Positions 34,778-43,026 of a stretch of DNA of 64,000 bases are shown here, one piece after another. This stretch comes from Nocardia bhagyanarayanae (GTDB lineage Bacteria > Actinomycetota > Actinomycetes > Mycobacteriales > Mycobacteriaceae), in assembly GCF_006716565.1 (NCBI RefSeq), contig NZ_VFPG01000001.1:2046001-2110000 (forward strand). The letters run 5' to 3'. Under the pieces are notes generated by a model. It ran no database searches. It had not been told where the DNA came from and worked only from the letters and a program-made list of their open reading frames with translations. The position numbers and the translations under genes are program-made. Position 1 is the first letter of the stretch. Every line of letters starts with the position of its first letter.

Positions 34778-37314
34778 GTGATGGCCAGTCGAATCCGCTG
34801 ATCGCGCAGGCTGAGGACTCCACCGAGTGGTATTCGGGTGTCACGCTGTTCGAGACGGTTTCGGACACCTACGAAGCGATTTCGTCCGGCTCGTGGGTCG
34901 AGGCGGGGCTCGGCATCGTCGGTGTCGGACTCGAGGTCGCAGCCGTGGTGGTCGACCCGTTCGGCACCCTGGCCGGTTTCGGTGTCGGGTGGTTGATCGA
35001 GCACGTCGAGCCGTTGCAAGAGGCATTGAACTGGGTCGCCGGTGATCCGGATCAGATCGAGGCGTATGCCAAGACCTGGAGCAACGTTTCGGAGAAGATC
35101 AACGAGGCGGCCGAAGCGCACAAGCAGGCCATCGAAAAGGACATCTCCGAGTGGCAAGGCGCGACGGCGACCGCCTATCGGGCGCGAGCGACCGAGACCG
35201 CCGACGCGTTGGCCGCCGCGACGAAGGCGGCCGAGGCGGCATCACAGGCCATCCAGATGGCGGGCGGCGTGGTGGCCGCGGTGCGAATGGTGGTGCGAGA
35301 CATCGTCGCTCAAACCGTCGGGCGGCTGGCGGTGTGGGCGGCCGAGGCGGTGTTCACCCTCGGCGTCGGCACACCAGTTGTGGCTACGCAGGCCGCCGTC
35401 TACGTCGCCAAGACCATGAACACGATCTCCACGTTGTTCCGCAAACTCGCCTCGACCATGGCGAAGCTGACCCCGCTGTTACGGAAGCTGAAGGACGCGT
35501 TCGCGGCGATCATGAAGAAGCTCACCGGGAAGCGCGGAACGACCCCGGCGGGCGCTCGCCCGTCGAAGAAGACCGATACCGACACCACACCGGCCAACAC
35601 GGATACGAAACCGGCCAACACCGACACCAAGCCCGCGGGCACCGAGACGAAGCCAACGGACGCTCCGTCGAAACAACCTGATACGCCCCACAACTCGCCC
35701 GACAACACGAATCCCGCGGGCACCAACTCGCCCAGCAACACCGACAAGCCGAAGCCCAACAGCCCGTCGAAGTCGAACGAGGGCGTGGGCGATGAAGCGC
35801 GGAACAACAATCCGAAAGACACACAGAAGCCAGAGGACGTCAACTCCTGCGGTGACCCGGTCGATGCCGCGACGGGTGAATTCCTGCTTCCGGAAACCGA
35901 TGTGGAGTTGCCTGGCGTATTGAGCCTGGTGCTGCGGCGCAGACATCGGTCGAGCTACCGGTTCGGGCGCTGGTTCGGCCCGTCCTGGTCGGCGACCTTC
36001 GACATGCGCGTGGTCGTCGATCAGCAGGGCGTGACGTTCGTCGGCGAAGACGGAATTCTGCTGGCCTATCCGCACACCGCCCCCGACATCGCTGTGCTTC
36101 CCTCGGGTCGTGCGCCTCGCTGGACGATGACGCGAACCGAATCCGGTGGATACCGAGTCTTCGACCCCGATCGCGAAATCCACTGGCACTTCACACCCGA
36201 GCCCACACACAGCGCCCTGCCTACGCTGCTCGGCGACTACCCGATCACCGCGATCACCGACCGCCACCACAACGAGATCCGCTTCCACTACGACACCGAC
36301 GGCACCCCGACCGAAGTCACCCATTCCGGCGGCTATCGCGTACGAGTCGACACCGCCGAAGGACGCGTCACGTCGCTTTCGGTGCTCGGCCGTGACGCCT
36401 ACGGCACCGAAATCGTCACTCGCGTCCGTGAATTCGGCTACGAAGCGGGCGAACTGGTATCGGTCACCAACGGCGTCGGCGCCACGACCCACTACACCTA
36501 CGACGACCAGCACCGAATGCTGTCCTGGACCGACTCCAACGGCAACCAGATGCACAACGTCTACGACTGGTCCGGACGCGTCATCCGCCAGCACGGCACC
36601 AACGGCATCATGTCGGCCGAATTCGACTACGACACCCTCTCGGACGGTTCGGGCACCCGGACGACGTTCACCAATTCCCTCGGTGCGGTCACCGTCTTCG
36701 AGTTCGACAACGATCTGCGTCTGCGGAGCACGACCGACCCGACCGGAGCCCGCACCCAGACCGACTACGACGACGATCGCAAGCCGGTCCGAGTGGTTGC
36801 CGCTGACGGGGCCACCACGCTTTATGCGTACACCGACGACGGCGACCTCACCACAGTTACTCGTCCGGACGACGCGACGATCACCGTCGAGTACGAAGCC
36901 CACAACCGGCCCGCCGCGATCCGCGATGCCGATGGTTCCGTCCGGCGCTTCGAATACGACGAAGAAGGCAATCTCGCCGCGATCGTCGACAGCGCCGGGC
37001 AGCGCACCGTGCACACCCACCACCCCTCCGGCGCCGTCGCGTCGATCACCGAATCCACCGGCGCCCGCACGGTCATCGAAGTGGACGGGGCTGGGCTGCC
37101 GATCACCATCGTGGACCCGCACGGCGGAGTATCCCGGATCGTGCGCGACCATTTCGGCCGCCCCGTCACCGTGATCGATCCCTTGAACGCGATCACCCGT
37201 TATCAGTGGTCCGCAGAGGGAAAACTTCTGTGCCGCAGCAATACACCTACGACGCGCTCAGCAACATCACCAACAGCCGACTGCCCGAAACCAGCTCCAC
37301 CACACCCAACCTGA
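34774..37314 (+). CDS. RHS-repeat polymorphic toxin, N-terminal and repeat part (frame breaks near 37218)
   Basis: Residues 1-250 form a helical type VII targeting domain with hydrophobic segments (GLGIVGVGLEVAAVVVDPF, SEWQGATATAYRARATETAD as the WXG-like turn). Residues about 255-350 are a Thr/Pro/Asp/Lys-rich linker. At about 360 the DUF6531 RHS entry motif appears (CGDPVDAATGEFLLPETDVE), followed by YD/RHS repeats (HYTYDDQHRMLSWTDSNGN, ATTLYAYTDDGDLTTVTRP). After GKLL the last 25 or so residues are out of family. The repeats and tip continue in the -1 frame at 37206-38381. A GGGAAAA heptamer at 37218-37224 lies at the switch. The gene is either frameshifted/deleted or uses programmed frameshifting. 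Confidence 0.85.
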   Translation: MSDGQSNPLIAQAEDSTEWYSGVTLFETVSDTYEAISSGSWVEAGLGIVGVGLEVAAVVVDPFGTLAGFGVGWLIEHVEPLQEALNWVAGDPDQIEAYAKTWSNVSEKINEAAEAHKQAIEKDISEWQGATATAYRARATETADALAAATKAAEAASQAIQMAGGVVAAVRMVVRDIVAQTVGRLAVWAAEAVFTLGVGTPVVATQAAVYVAKTMNTISTLFRKLASTMAKLTPLLRKLKDAFAAIMKKLTGKRGTTPAGARPSKKTDTDTTPANTDTKPANTDTKPAGTETKPTDAPSKQPDTPHNSPDNTNPAGTNSPSNTDKPKPNSPSKSNEGVGDEARNNNPKDTQKPEDVNSCGDPVDAATGEFLLPETDVELPGVLSLVLRRRHRSSYRFGRWFGPSWSATFDMRVVVDQQGVTFVGEDGILLAYPHTAPDIAVLPSGRAPRWTMTRTESGGYRVFDPDREIHWHFTPEPTHSALPTLLGDYPITAITDRHHNEIRFHYDTDGTPTEVTHSGGYRVRVDTAEGRVTSLSVLGRDAYGTEIVTRVREFGYEAGELVSVTNGVGATTHYTYDDQHRMLSWTDSNGNQMHNVYDWSGRVIRQHGTNGIMSAEFDYDTLSDGSGTRTTFTNSLGAVTVFEFDNDLRLRSTTDPTGARTQTDYDDDRKPVRVVAADGATTLYAYTDDGDLTTVTRPDDATITVEYEAHNRPAAIRDADGSVRRFEYDEEGNLAAIVDSAGQRTVHTHHPSGAVASITESTGARTVIEVDGAGLPITIVDPHGGVSRIVRDHFGRPVTVIDPLNAITRYQWSAEGKLLCRSNTPTTRSATSPTADCPKPAPPHPT

Positions 37315-38381
37315 GCACCGCCACCGCTGACGCCGACAGCACCGACTCCACCACCGACAACCGTCGCGAATACCGCAACAACCTCCTCATCCGAGACGGC
37401 CGCACCCGCTACCACTACGACGAGGCCGGTCGCCTCATCCGCAAGGAAACCACCCGCCTATCCCGCAAACCCGACATCTGGCACTACCGCTACAACGCCT
37501 TCGACCAGCTAACCGATGTCTATACGCCGGACCGGCAGTGGTGGCACTACACCTACGACGCCTTCGGTCGGCGTACCACCAAACAACACCTCACCGGCGA
37601 GGGCGCCGTCCTCGAGCGCACTGATTACGCGTGGGACGACACTCAGCTCATAGAACGAAGCGCCCCCCAGGGCGTGATGCGCTGGAGTTACCAGCCCAAC
37701 ACCTATACACCCATCACCCAAACCACCGACCAAGCCGCCATCGACCGCGAATTCTTCGCCGTTATAACAGATCTCGTCGGCACCCCAACCGAACTCATCG
37801 ACCCTTACTCCACGCATACCGCTGGATCTGCCCACATAGATCTGTGGGGTAGAACAACTTGGAGCGGTCGGACAAGCACCCCCCTGCGATTCCCTGGCCA
37901 ACTTCATGACGCCGAGACCGGTCTTCACTACAACCTTTACCGGACCTACGATCCAGCTAGTGGGCGGTATATTTGCGGTGACCCACTCGGACTGGAACCG
38001 GCACCGAATCCACACTCGTATACGCACAATCCGCTCATCTGGCTCGATCCACTGGGACTTGCACCGGAATCCTGCCGGCAGCCCACATACGGAAATGGCG
38101 GGCACATTGACAATATTTCGCCGGAAGACGCCCGAAGAATTCAAAACGCAGCTAACGCCCGCGGAGTGACGATTCACGTGGTCGGAAGTCGAGCAACAGG
38201 CTCTGCCGGGCCATTTTCAGATTGGGACTATGTTATCGAGGGAATCAACTCCAGGATGCGCAGTCGAATACAAAGTTCCTTACCGCAGGGTGCGGTGGAA
38301 CTGGGTCATGGGAGACGAATCGACATCTTCCGGCGGAATTTGGTGGAAGGCATGCCCTATGTGTCGTTCCACCCGAACTGA
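37206..38381 (+). CDS. RHS toxin C-terminal part with nucleotidyltransferase-like toxic tip
   Basis: This frame continues the RHS protein after the break: QQYTYDALSNITNSR, WHYRYNAFDQLTDVYTPD and the core end signature GRYICGDPLGLEPAPN followed by LIWLDPLGLAPE. The last 100 residues are the variable tip. They contain VVGSRATGSAGPFSDWDYVI and RRIDIFRR, the GS-x(n)-DxD pattern of minimal nucleotidyltransferase-fold domains, so the toxin may nucleotidylate a host target. Its DNA is visibly less GC-rich than the repeats, as expected for an exchanged tip. It could be translated from GTG 37206 as an orphan or by frameshift from the upstream part. Confidence 0.8.
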   Translation: MVRRGKTSVPQQYTYDALSNITNSRLPETSSTTPNLSTATADADSTDSTTDNRREYRNNLLIRDGRTRYHYDEAGRLIRKETTRLSRKPDIWHYRYNAFDQLTDVYTPDRQWWHYTYDAFGRRTTKQHLTGEGAVLERTDYAWDDTQLIERSAPQGVMRWSYQPNTYTPITQTTDQAAIDREFFAVITDLVGTPTELIDPYSTHTAGSAHIDLWGRTTWSGRTSTPLRFPGQLHDAETGLHYNLYRTYDPASGRYICGDPLGLEPAPNPHSYTHNPLIWLDPLGLAPESCRQPTYGNGGHIDNISPEDARRIQNAANARGVTIHVVGSRATGSAGPFSDWDYVIEGINSRMRSRIQSSLPQGAVELGHGRRIDIFRRNLVEGMPYVSFHPN

Positions 38382-38391
38382 AGGGCTCTAA

Positions 38392-38673
38392 ATGAAATTC
38401 GATGCTGAGATAATCGGTACCGAAGGTGACTATTCACTCGTAGCGTGGGAAGGTAGGAGGTTTCCTGGACTGCTCGTGCAGGGTGACAGTTTGAGCATTC
38501 TTCTCGATACTCTCGAAGAGTCGATCTCTGAATTGCGGGAAGGTAATGTCGACGATGGAATGTTCGCTTTGGAGGCGGCGCTCGCCGCTGTTCGTTCGAT
38601 GATTGGGTCTTACGAAAGGCTGATGGCGTATTCCGGACACCCGCTGCCATATGCGCCGAGAGGCAACGGCTAG
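38392..38673 (+). CDS. Presumed immunity protein for the RHS tip (DUF6959-like)
   Basis: The 93-residue acidic protein starts 10 bases after the toxin stop. Text such as YSLVAWEGRRFPGLLVQGDS and the acidic LDTLEESISELREGNVDDG resembles small proteins of the DUF6959 group that occur after toxin tips. It is single-domain, cytoplasmic and lower in GC than the genome average. Position directly after a polymorphic toxin makes immunity the best inference. The family name is from memory and is less certain than the role. Confidence 0.65.
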   Translation: MKFDAEIIGTEGDYSLVAWEGRRFPGLLVQGDSLSILLDTLEESISELREGNVDDGMFALEAALAAVRSMIGSYERLMAYSGHPLPYAPRGNG

Positions 38674-38987
38674 GAGGACGAGTCGATAGCTGAAGCAGGT
38701 CTTGTACGCACGAAGGTATGAGGCGGAAAGGCGTGGAGCAAGGTATACGCAGGATGAGTTGCGCTGCATCGCATCCAACGGCTCGCTCTTCTGTCGGGCC
38801 GCAGCGGGGAAGATGTCCCGATCTGTAACAAGAACACGCTGCGTCGGTATTGCAATGAACACTCCAACGCTCGACGACTCGGTGTCTTGCTTCTGTACCG
38901 AACCGAACATTTCCGGACTGTATAGTCGGGTTCTGTAGTTCGAAACCAATCATTGGAGCACGTGAAATGGATTCGAGTCGGGGATGA
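38674..38987. other. AT-richer stretch without a supported gene after the immunity gene
   Basis: The stretch has lower GC than the rest of the window and no frame with a ribosome site and coding-like third positions. One forward frame (38702-38938) is open but resembles nothing I know. It probably consists of debris from former toxin/immunity cassettes, given the fragment that follows at 38988. Confidence 0.35.
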
Positions 38988-39104
38988 CTACTGCGACGCT
39001 GGATCCCAGCTGAGGATCTCGAGGAACTCAATCGTCACATCGTCGGCGAGATCGAGCTGGCTCAGAGGTTTCCGGCTGATGCCCGTGTTCCGGGGGGACG
39101 GTGA
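38988..39104 (+). pseudogene. Orphan C-terminal fragment of another polymorphic-toxin tip
   Basis: After an in-frame TGA the 38 codons read LLRRWIPAEDLEELNRHIVG and EIELAQRFP to a stop at 39104. The WIPAEDLEELNxxIVG pattern is the kind of C-terminus seen on RHS-linked toxins, where the tip ends in an IPAE-DL-E-N-IVG-I motif. Only the end of the domain remains, so it looks like a displaced tip left by recombination. There is no start codon of its own. Confidence 0.45.
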
Positions 39105-39513
39105 ATCGCGATCGGTGCCTTGAACCAACCACGTCGTTGTTCCTGGGGCGCGGCACTTCCTCGGATCGCCGCTGGGCCGGACCTTGCTCGCGTGGGGATC
39201 GAGTCGCCGCGATCGACAACGTGAGTACCGGCCGTATCGCCGCTGACGAAAGCTGAGTTGGCTTCGGACGGCCTTCGTTTCCTTCGCGGCTAGCTCGTCC
39301 TGTGGGTCGGATGGATGTGGCGGCCGACTGCTCCGGTGGCGCACCACGAAGGCCGCGAGCCGACGACGTGTGCCGACTCTTCACCCGAGGCGTGACGCCG
39401 GATCGGTCACGGTATGGGTTCCAAACGGCGATGGTATGGATACATGGCTTCGATTCCCCTTGTAATTGGGAACTCTTGGGCAACACGCTGAGCGGAGGAA
39501 CGAGGAGGCCGAT
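39105..39513. other. Gene-free stretch between toxin debris and a small gene
   Basis: No coding frame is convincing on either strand; the long reverse frame across 39028-39714 has poor codon character. I see no repeat or strong hairpin. The end holds GAGGAGG, the ribosome site of the gene at 39514. Confidence 0.35.
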
Positions 39514-39720
39514 ATGAGTGAGTTCGCCTGCGGCGATTGCTGGCGCCGCGAGAACCTGACCTTCGCGCAGCGACTGGACCCGGCCTACATCCGGCGCGGG
39601 AATGGGCAACTGTGCGAGGAGCATCGGGCCAGCCGGAACGAATCCCGGGCACTGGCGCCGCTCGCGAAGCGCTCGTGTCGATCGAGATCCATATCCGGTA
39701 AAGAGAACAGCCACCTGTAG
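39514..39720 (+). CDS. Small Cys-containing protein (68 aa), unknown
   Basis: A strong GAGGAGG lies six bases before the ATG. The peptide has FACGDCWRRENL near the start and LCEEHR in the middle, so a C-x2-C with a later C-x3-H could bind a metal as a tiny zinc-ribbon-like protein. The C-terminus is Arg/Ser-rich. It stands alone downstream of the toxin debris. I do not recognise a family, and it may be part of a former cassette. The good ribosome site is the main support. Confidence 0.45.
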   Translation: MSEFACGDCWRRENLTFAQRLDPAYIRRGNGQLCEEHRASRNESRALAPLAKRSCRSRSISGKENSHL

Positions 39721-39897
39721 CTACACCGAGGGCCGGACCGACTGTCGAGGCAAATGCCCGGCAGGTCGTTACGAGGCCGAACCGGAAGCTGTGCGATCCC
39801 GCAGAAGTAGCACAGAGCCTTGGTTCGAAGCGACGAGTCACCGCCTCGGCAACCTGCGCCTCCTCACCCTCGGTGCGCCGGTACTTGCGCACCATCG

Positions 39898-39930
39898 AGC
39901 GACCCCGCGCCCGAAAGGCGCGGGGTCGCT
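39898..39930. terminator. Strong hairpin terminator
   Basis: A perfect 14-base-pair stem (AGCGACCCCGCGCC with its complement) closes a CGAAA loop. It lies 21 bases after the lipase stop on the reverse strand and downstream of the small forward gene, so it may serve both. There is no long U-tract, as often in actinobacteria. Confidence 0.75.
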
Positions 39931-39951
39931 GTGTATTTCAGGAAACCTTGC

Positions 39952-41085
39952 TCAGGAGAACAGATTTCGCACGAACGGTAGGGAATCGGGCAGAGAGGCG
40001 TTGACGGCTCCGCTGTGGTCCTGGTCGTACGTGCGCAACGTGACCGGCTGCCCGTTGGCCTGCAACGTCGCCGCGAAGGCGAGAGTCGCGGGGGTGATGA
40101 CGTCGGTGTCGCGCAGGCCCTGGCCGAGGAAGAGGGGGCGGTCGTAGCCGGATTCGGGGAGACCCATGGTCCGGGTGAGGATGCCGCGCAGGTCGGGGAT
40201 CTGGGCGAGGGGGCGGGCGAAGAGGTCGCCGAGGACGACATCGGCCGCGCCGAGCTCGTCGCCGAATTCGTTGATGCACACGGTGCGGGCGCGAACGAGC
40301 CACTCGCGGCCGGCGTCGGTCAGGTAGGACTCGATGTCGAGTTCGGGGTAGGTGGTGCGCAGGCCGTTGAGGATGTACAGCACGTAGGCGGTGCTGTGCG
40401 GATTCAGTTCCAGCGGCGGCATGCCGGGGCCGAGCGGCAGCAGGATGTCCTCGATGTAGGCGGGCACGCCGGTGCCGACCGCGCCGCGGTAGTCCAGATC
40501 GGGCCCGCCGAACTCGGTGGCGTAGCGGGCGGTGAAGACGGCCGCGCCGCCGCCCTGCGACTGGCCGACCACCACCCACTTCTTCGCCAGCGCGGGATAC
40601 CGGCTGGTCGCGGCCTTCACCGCGTCCACGACGTTGTGTGCCTCGACGGCGCCGTTCAAGTAGGGGTGCTCGCCGGGTGTGCCGAGGCCCGCGTAGTCGG
40701 CGGCGACCACGGCGTACCCCTGCTTCAGCCAGGTGCCCAGGTAGGCCCAGTCGCGTTCGCGGGCGCCGGGGCCCGCGATGCTGTAGGCGCAGTCGTCGCC
40801 GAGGCCGACGGTGCCGTGCGCCCAGGCGATCACCGGCCACCCGCCTTCGGGCGGCGTTCCGGCCGGGAAGTAGACGGCGGCGCTCGTGGTGGTCGGCGCG
40901 TTGCCCGCGGTGGTGGAGCGGTACAGGAGGCGGGCCGCGTCGGCGGCGTCCGGCGGTGTCGCGACCGCGGCGAGCGGCGCGACGGATTCGACCGTCCCCG
41001 TCGCGAGGTCCGCGTTCGCGGTGGACGGGTACAGCAGGGCGGTCGCGCAGGCCGTGACGGCCGCGGCGAGGCATAGCTTCCGCAT
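39952..41085 (-). CDS. Secreted lipase (secretory lipase family)
   Basis: I choose the ATG at 41085 because AGGAG precedes it and it opens a clean Sec signal (MRKLCLAAAVTACATALLYP then ANA). The 377-residue protein is an alpha/beta hydrolase of the secretory-lipase type found in Nocardia and Candida. Visible features are the WAHGTVG oxyanion region, nucleophile elbow VVGQSQGGGA (Ser), LGQGLRDTDVI (Asp) and DQDHSGAV (His). It probably hydrolyses host or environmental acylglycerols outside the cell. It is monocistronic, with the hairpin at 39898-39930 downstream. Confidence 0.9.
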   Translation of the reverse strand: MRKLCLAAAVTACATALLYPSTANADLATGTVESVAPLAAVATPPDAADAARLLYRSTTAGNAPTTTSAAVYFPAGTPPEGGWPVIAWAHGTVGLGDDCAYSIAGPGARERDWAYLGTWLKQGYAVVAADYAGLGTPGEHPYLNGAVEAHNVVDAVKAATSRYPALAKKWVVVGQSQGGGAAVFTARYATEFGGPDLDYRGAVGTGVPAYIEDILLPLGPGMPPLELNPHSTAYVLYILNGLRTTYPELDIESYLTDAGREWLVRARTVCINEFGDELGAADVVLGDLFARPLAQIPDLRGILTRTMGLPESGYDRPLFLGQGLRDTDVITPATLAFAATLQANGQPVTLRTYDQDHSGAVNASLPDSLPFVRNLFS

Positions 41086-41381
41086 GGGGCTCCTGTTCGA
41101 CGGGCGTGGTCGCGCCGAGTACTCGATGGGCGCGGGGCACTCCGCAAGAGTTGGACGCTTGCTCGAGATTGACTCTTCGCCCAAGTCTGCCCCATCCCCG
41201 CGGCGGAGGGTGTCGTGGCCCACACGGAGGGCACCCGCCTCAACCTGTGAATCGACTCACAGACCGATTCGTCCCGGCGTGTTGCCGCGGGGCCGAGTGG
41301 TGAACCCAAACAGTACGAGCGTTACGCTAAAAGCCCACGTCAGGGCTACCCGCGGGTAGGTTGAATGCTTGCAATTCGCCC

Positions 41382-41405
41382 GCAAATTTCGCAAAGTTGG
41401 CAAAC
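41382..41405. promoter_or_regulatory. Direct GCAAA repeats upstream of aceA, RamB-like control site
   Basis: GCAAA occurs at 41382, 41391 and 41400, an exact 9-base period, with a related GCAATT at 41371. The stretch includes GCAAAGTTGGCAAAC. In corynebacteria and mycobacteria the acetate regulator RamB binds TTTGC/GCAAA-containing sites upstream of the isocitrate lyase gene, so this is a plausible RamB site. It lies about 180 bases before the aceA start. The remaining intergenic DNA from 41086 to 41581 holds no gene I can support. Confidence 0.45.
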
Positions 41406-41581
41406 GGTAGGCGAAACCTAGCTGAGATTCACATTAGCAACAGGTAGACGGCTATTTCTCGGTGTGCCATCGTGTGGAAGTACACCCCAAGGGCCTAGCA
41501 ACCCTGCAAATCGCCGCTCCAGCAGATCGAGTGAAATCTCGGCAAGCGCGGCACCGACCGACCAAAGAAGTGGAGTCAGAG

Positions 41582-42871
41582 ATGTCGACCACCGGCACCC
41601 CGAAGACCGCTGCGGAAATCCAGCAGGATTGGGACACCAACCCGCGCTGGAAGGGCATCACCCGTAACTACACCGCGGAGCAGGTGGTGAAGCTCCAGGG
41701 CACCGTCGTCGAGGAGCACACGCTCGCTCGCCGCGGCTCGGAGATCCTGTGGGATCTCGTGAACAACGAGGACTACATCAACTCCCTCGGCGCCCTCACC
41801 GGCAACCAGGCCGTGCAGCAGGTCCGCGCCGGCCTGAAGGCCATCTACCTGTCGGGTTGGCAGGTCGCCGGTGACGCGAACCTCTCCGGCCACACCTACC
41901 CGGACCAGTCGCTGTACCCGGCCAACTCGGTGCCGCAGGTCGTGCGTCGCATCAACAACGCGCTGCTGCGCGCCGACGAGATCGCCAAGGTCGAGGGTGA
42001 CACCTCGGTCGCCAACTGGCTGGCTCCGATCGTCGCCGACGGTGAGGCCGGCTTCGGTGGCGCGCTCAACGTCTACGAGCTGCAGAAGGCCATGATCGCG
42101 GCCGGTGTCGCCGGTTCGCACTGGGAGGACCAGCTGGCCTCCGAGAAGAAGTGTGGCCACCTGGGCGGCAAGGTGCTGATCCCCACCCAGCAGCACATCC
42201 GCACCCTGACCTCCGCGCGTCTGGCCGCCGACGTCGCCGGCGTGCCGACCGTGGTCATCGCCCGCACCGACGCCGAGGCCGCCACCCTCATCACCTCCGA
42301 TGTCGACGAGCGCGACCGCGAGTTCCTGGACGGCACCCGCACCGCCGAGGGCTTCTTCGGTGTGAAGAACGGCATCGAGCCCTGCATCGCGCGTGCCAAG
42401 GCCTACGCCCCGTACTCCGACCTCATCTGGATGGAGACCGGTGTGCCGGACCTCGAGGTCGCCCGCAAGTTCGCCGAGGCCGTCCGTGGCGAGTTCCCGG
42501 ACCAGCTGCTGGCCTACAACTGCTCGCCGTCCTTCAACTGGAAGGCGCACCTGGACGACGCGACCATCGCGAAGTTCCAGCGTGAACTCGGCGCGATGGG
42601 CTTCAAGTTCCAGTTCATCACCCTGGCCGGCTTCCACTCGCTGAACTACGGCATGTTCGACCTGGCGCACGGCTACGCCCGCGAAGGCATGACCGCGTTC
42701 GTCGACCTGCAGGAGCGCGAGTTCAAGGCTGCCGCCGAGCGTGGCTTCACCGCCATCAAGCACCAGCGCGAGGTCGGTGCCGGCTACTTCGACACCATCG
42801 CCACCACCGTGGACCCGAACACCTCCACCGCGGCGCTCAAGGGCTCCACCGAAGAGGGTCAGTTCCACTGA
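41582..42871 (+). CDS. aceA: Isocitrate lyase
   Basis: The 429-residue protein is the standard length for the short actinobacterial (ICL1) form. It carries the catalytic loop [12 protein letters not shown] (active-site Cys), metal-binding [10 protein letters not shown], the [20 protein letters not shown] stretch and [14 protein letters not shown]. It splits isocitrate into glyoxylate and succinate in the glyoxylate shunt, needed on acetate and fatty acids. A GGAG lies before the ATG. The high C/G third-position bias suggests strong expression. Upstream are GCAAA repeats; downstream a hairpin terminator at 42929-42962. Confidence 0.97.
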   Translation: MSTTGTPKTAAEIQQDWDTNPRWKGITRNYTAEQVVKLQGTVVEEHTLARRGSEILWDLVNNEDYINSLGALTGNQAVQQVRAGLKAIYLSGWQVAGDANLSGHTYPDQSLYPANSVPQVVRRINNALLRADEIAKVEGDTSVANWLAPIVADGEAGFGGALNVYELQKAMIAAGVAGSHWEDQLASEKKCGHLGGKVLIPTQQHIRTLTSARLAADVAGVPTVVIARTDAEAATLITSDVDERDREFLDGTRTAEGFFGVKNGIEPCIARAKAYAPYSDLIWMETGVPDLEVARKFAEAVRGEFPDQLLAYNCSPSFNWKAHLDDATIAKFQRELGAMGFKFQFITLAGFHSLNYGMFDLAHGYAREGMTAFVDLQEREFKAAAERGFTAIKHQREVGAGYFDTIATTVDPNTSTAALKGSTEEGQFH

Positions 42872-42928
42872 GTTGACCAGCCCGCAGTGATGCAGGCCCG
42901 CAATCCTCTACTCGAGTAGGGGTGTACC

Positions 42929-42962
42929 GCCCTCCCCGCCGAACAGCCCCGGCGGGGAGGGC
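42929..42962 (+). terminator. Hairpin terminator after aceA
   Basis: GCCCTCCCCGCCG pairs perfectly over 13 bases with CGGCGGGGAGGGC across an eight-base loop, 57 bases after the aceA stop. No T-run follows, so the next gene could receive some read-through. Confidence 0.7.
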
Positions 42963-43026
42963 ATCCCTATAACTTGGACCAGAACCCCAAGCCATCCCAG
43001 CCACACCAGACCAGCAGGAGCGGGAC

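Noticed and set aside
34147..35157. Reverse-strand 336-residue frame opposite the type VII and RHS genes
   Set aside because: It is the antisense shadow of two well supported genes and has no family-like text.
39105..39513. Insertion-sequence remnant after the toxin debris
   Set aside because: No inverted-repeat ends, target duplication or transposase motifs could be found.
38357..39714. Two reverse-strand frames (224 and 228 residues) opposite the immunity gene and the following gap
   Set aside because: Poor codon character, no ribosome site and no recognisable domain; the forward immunity gene explains the first.
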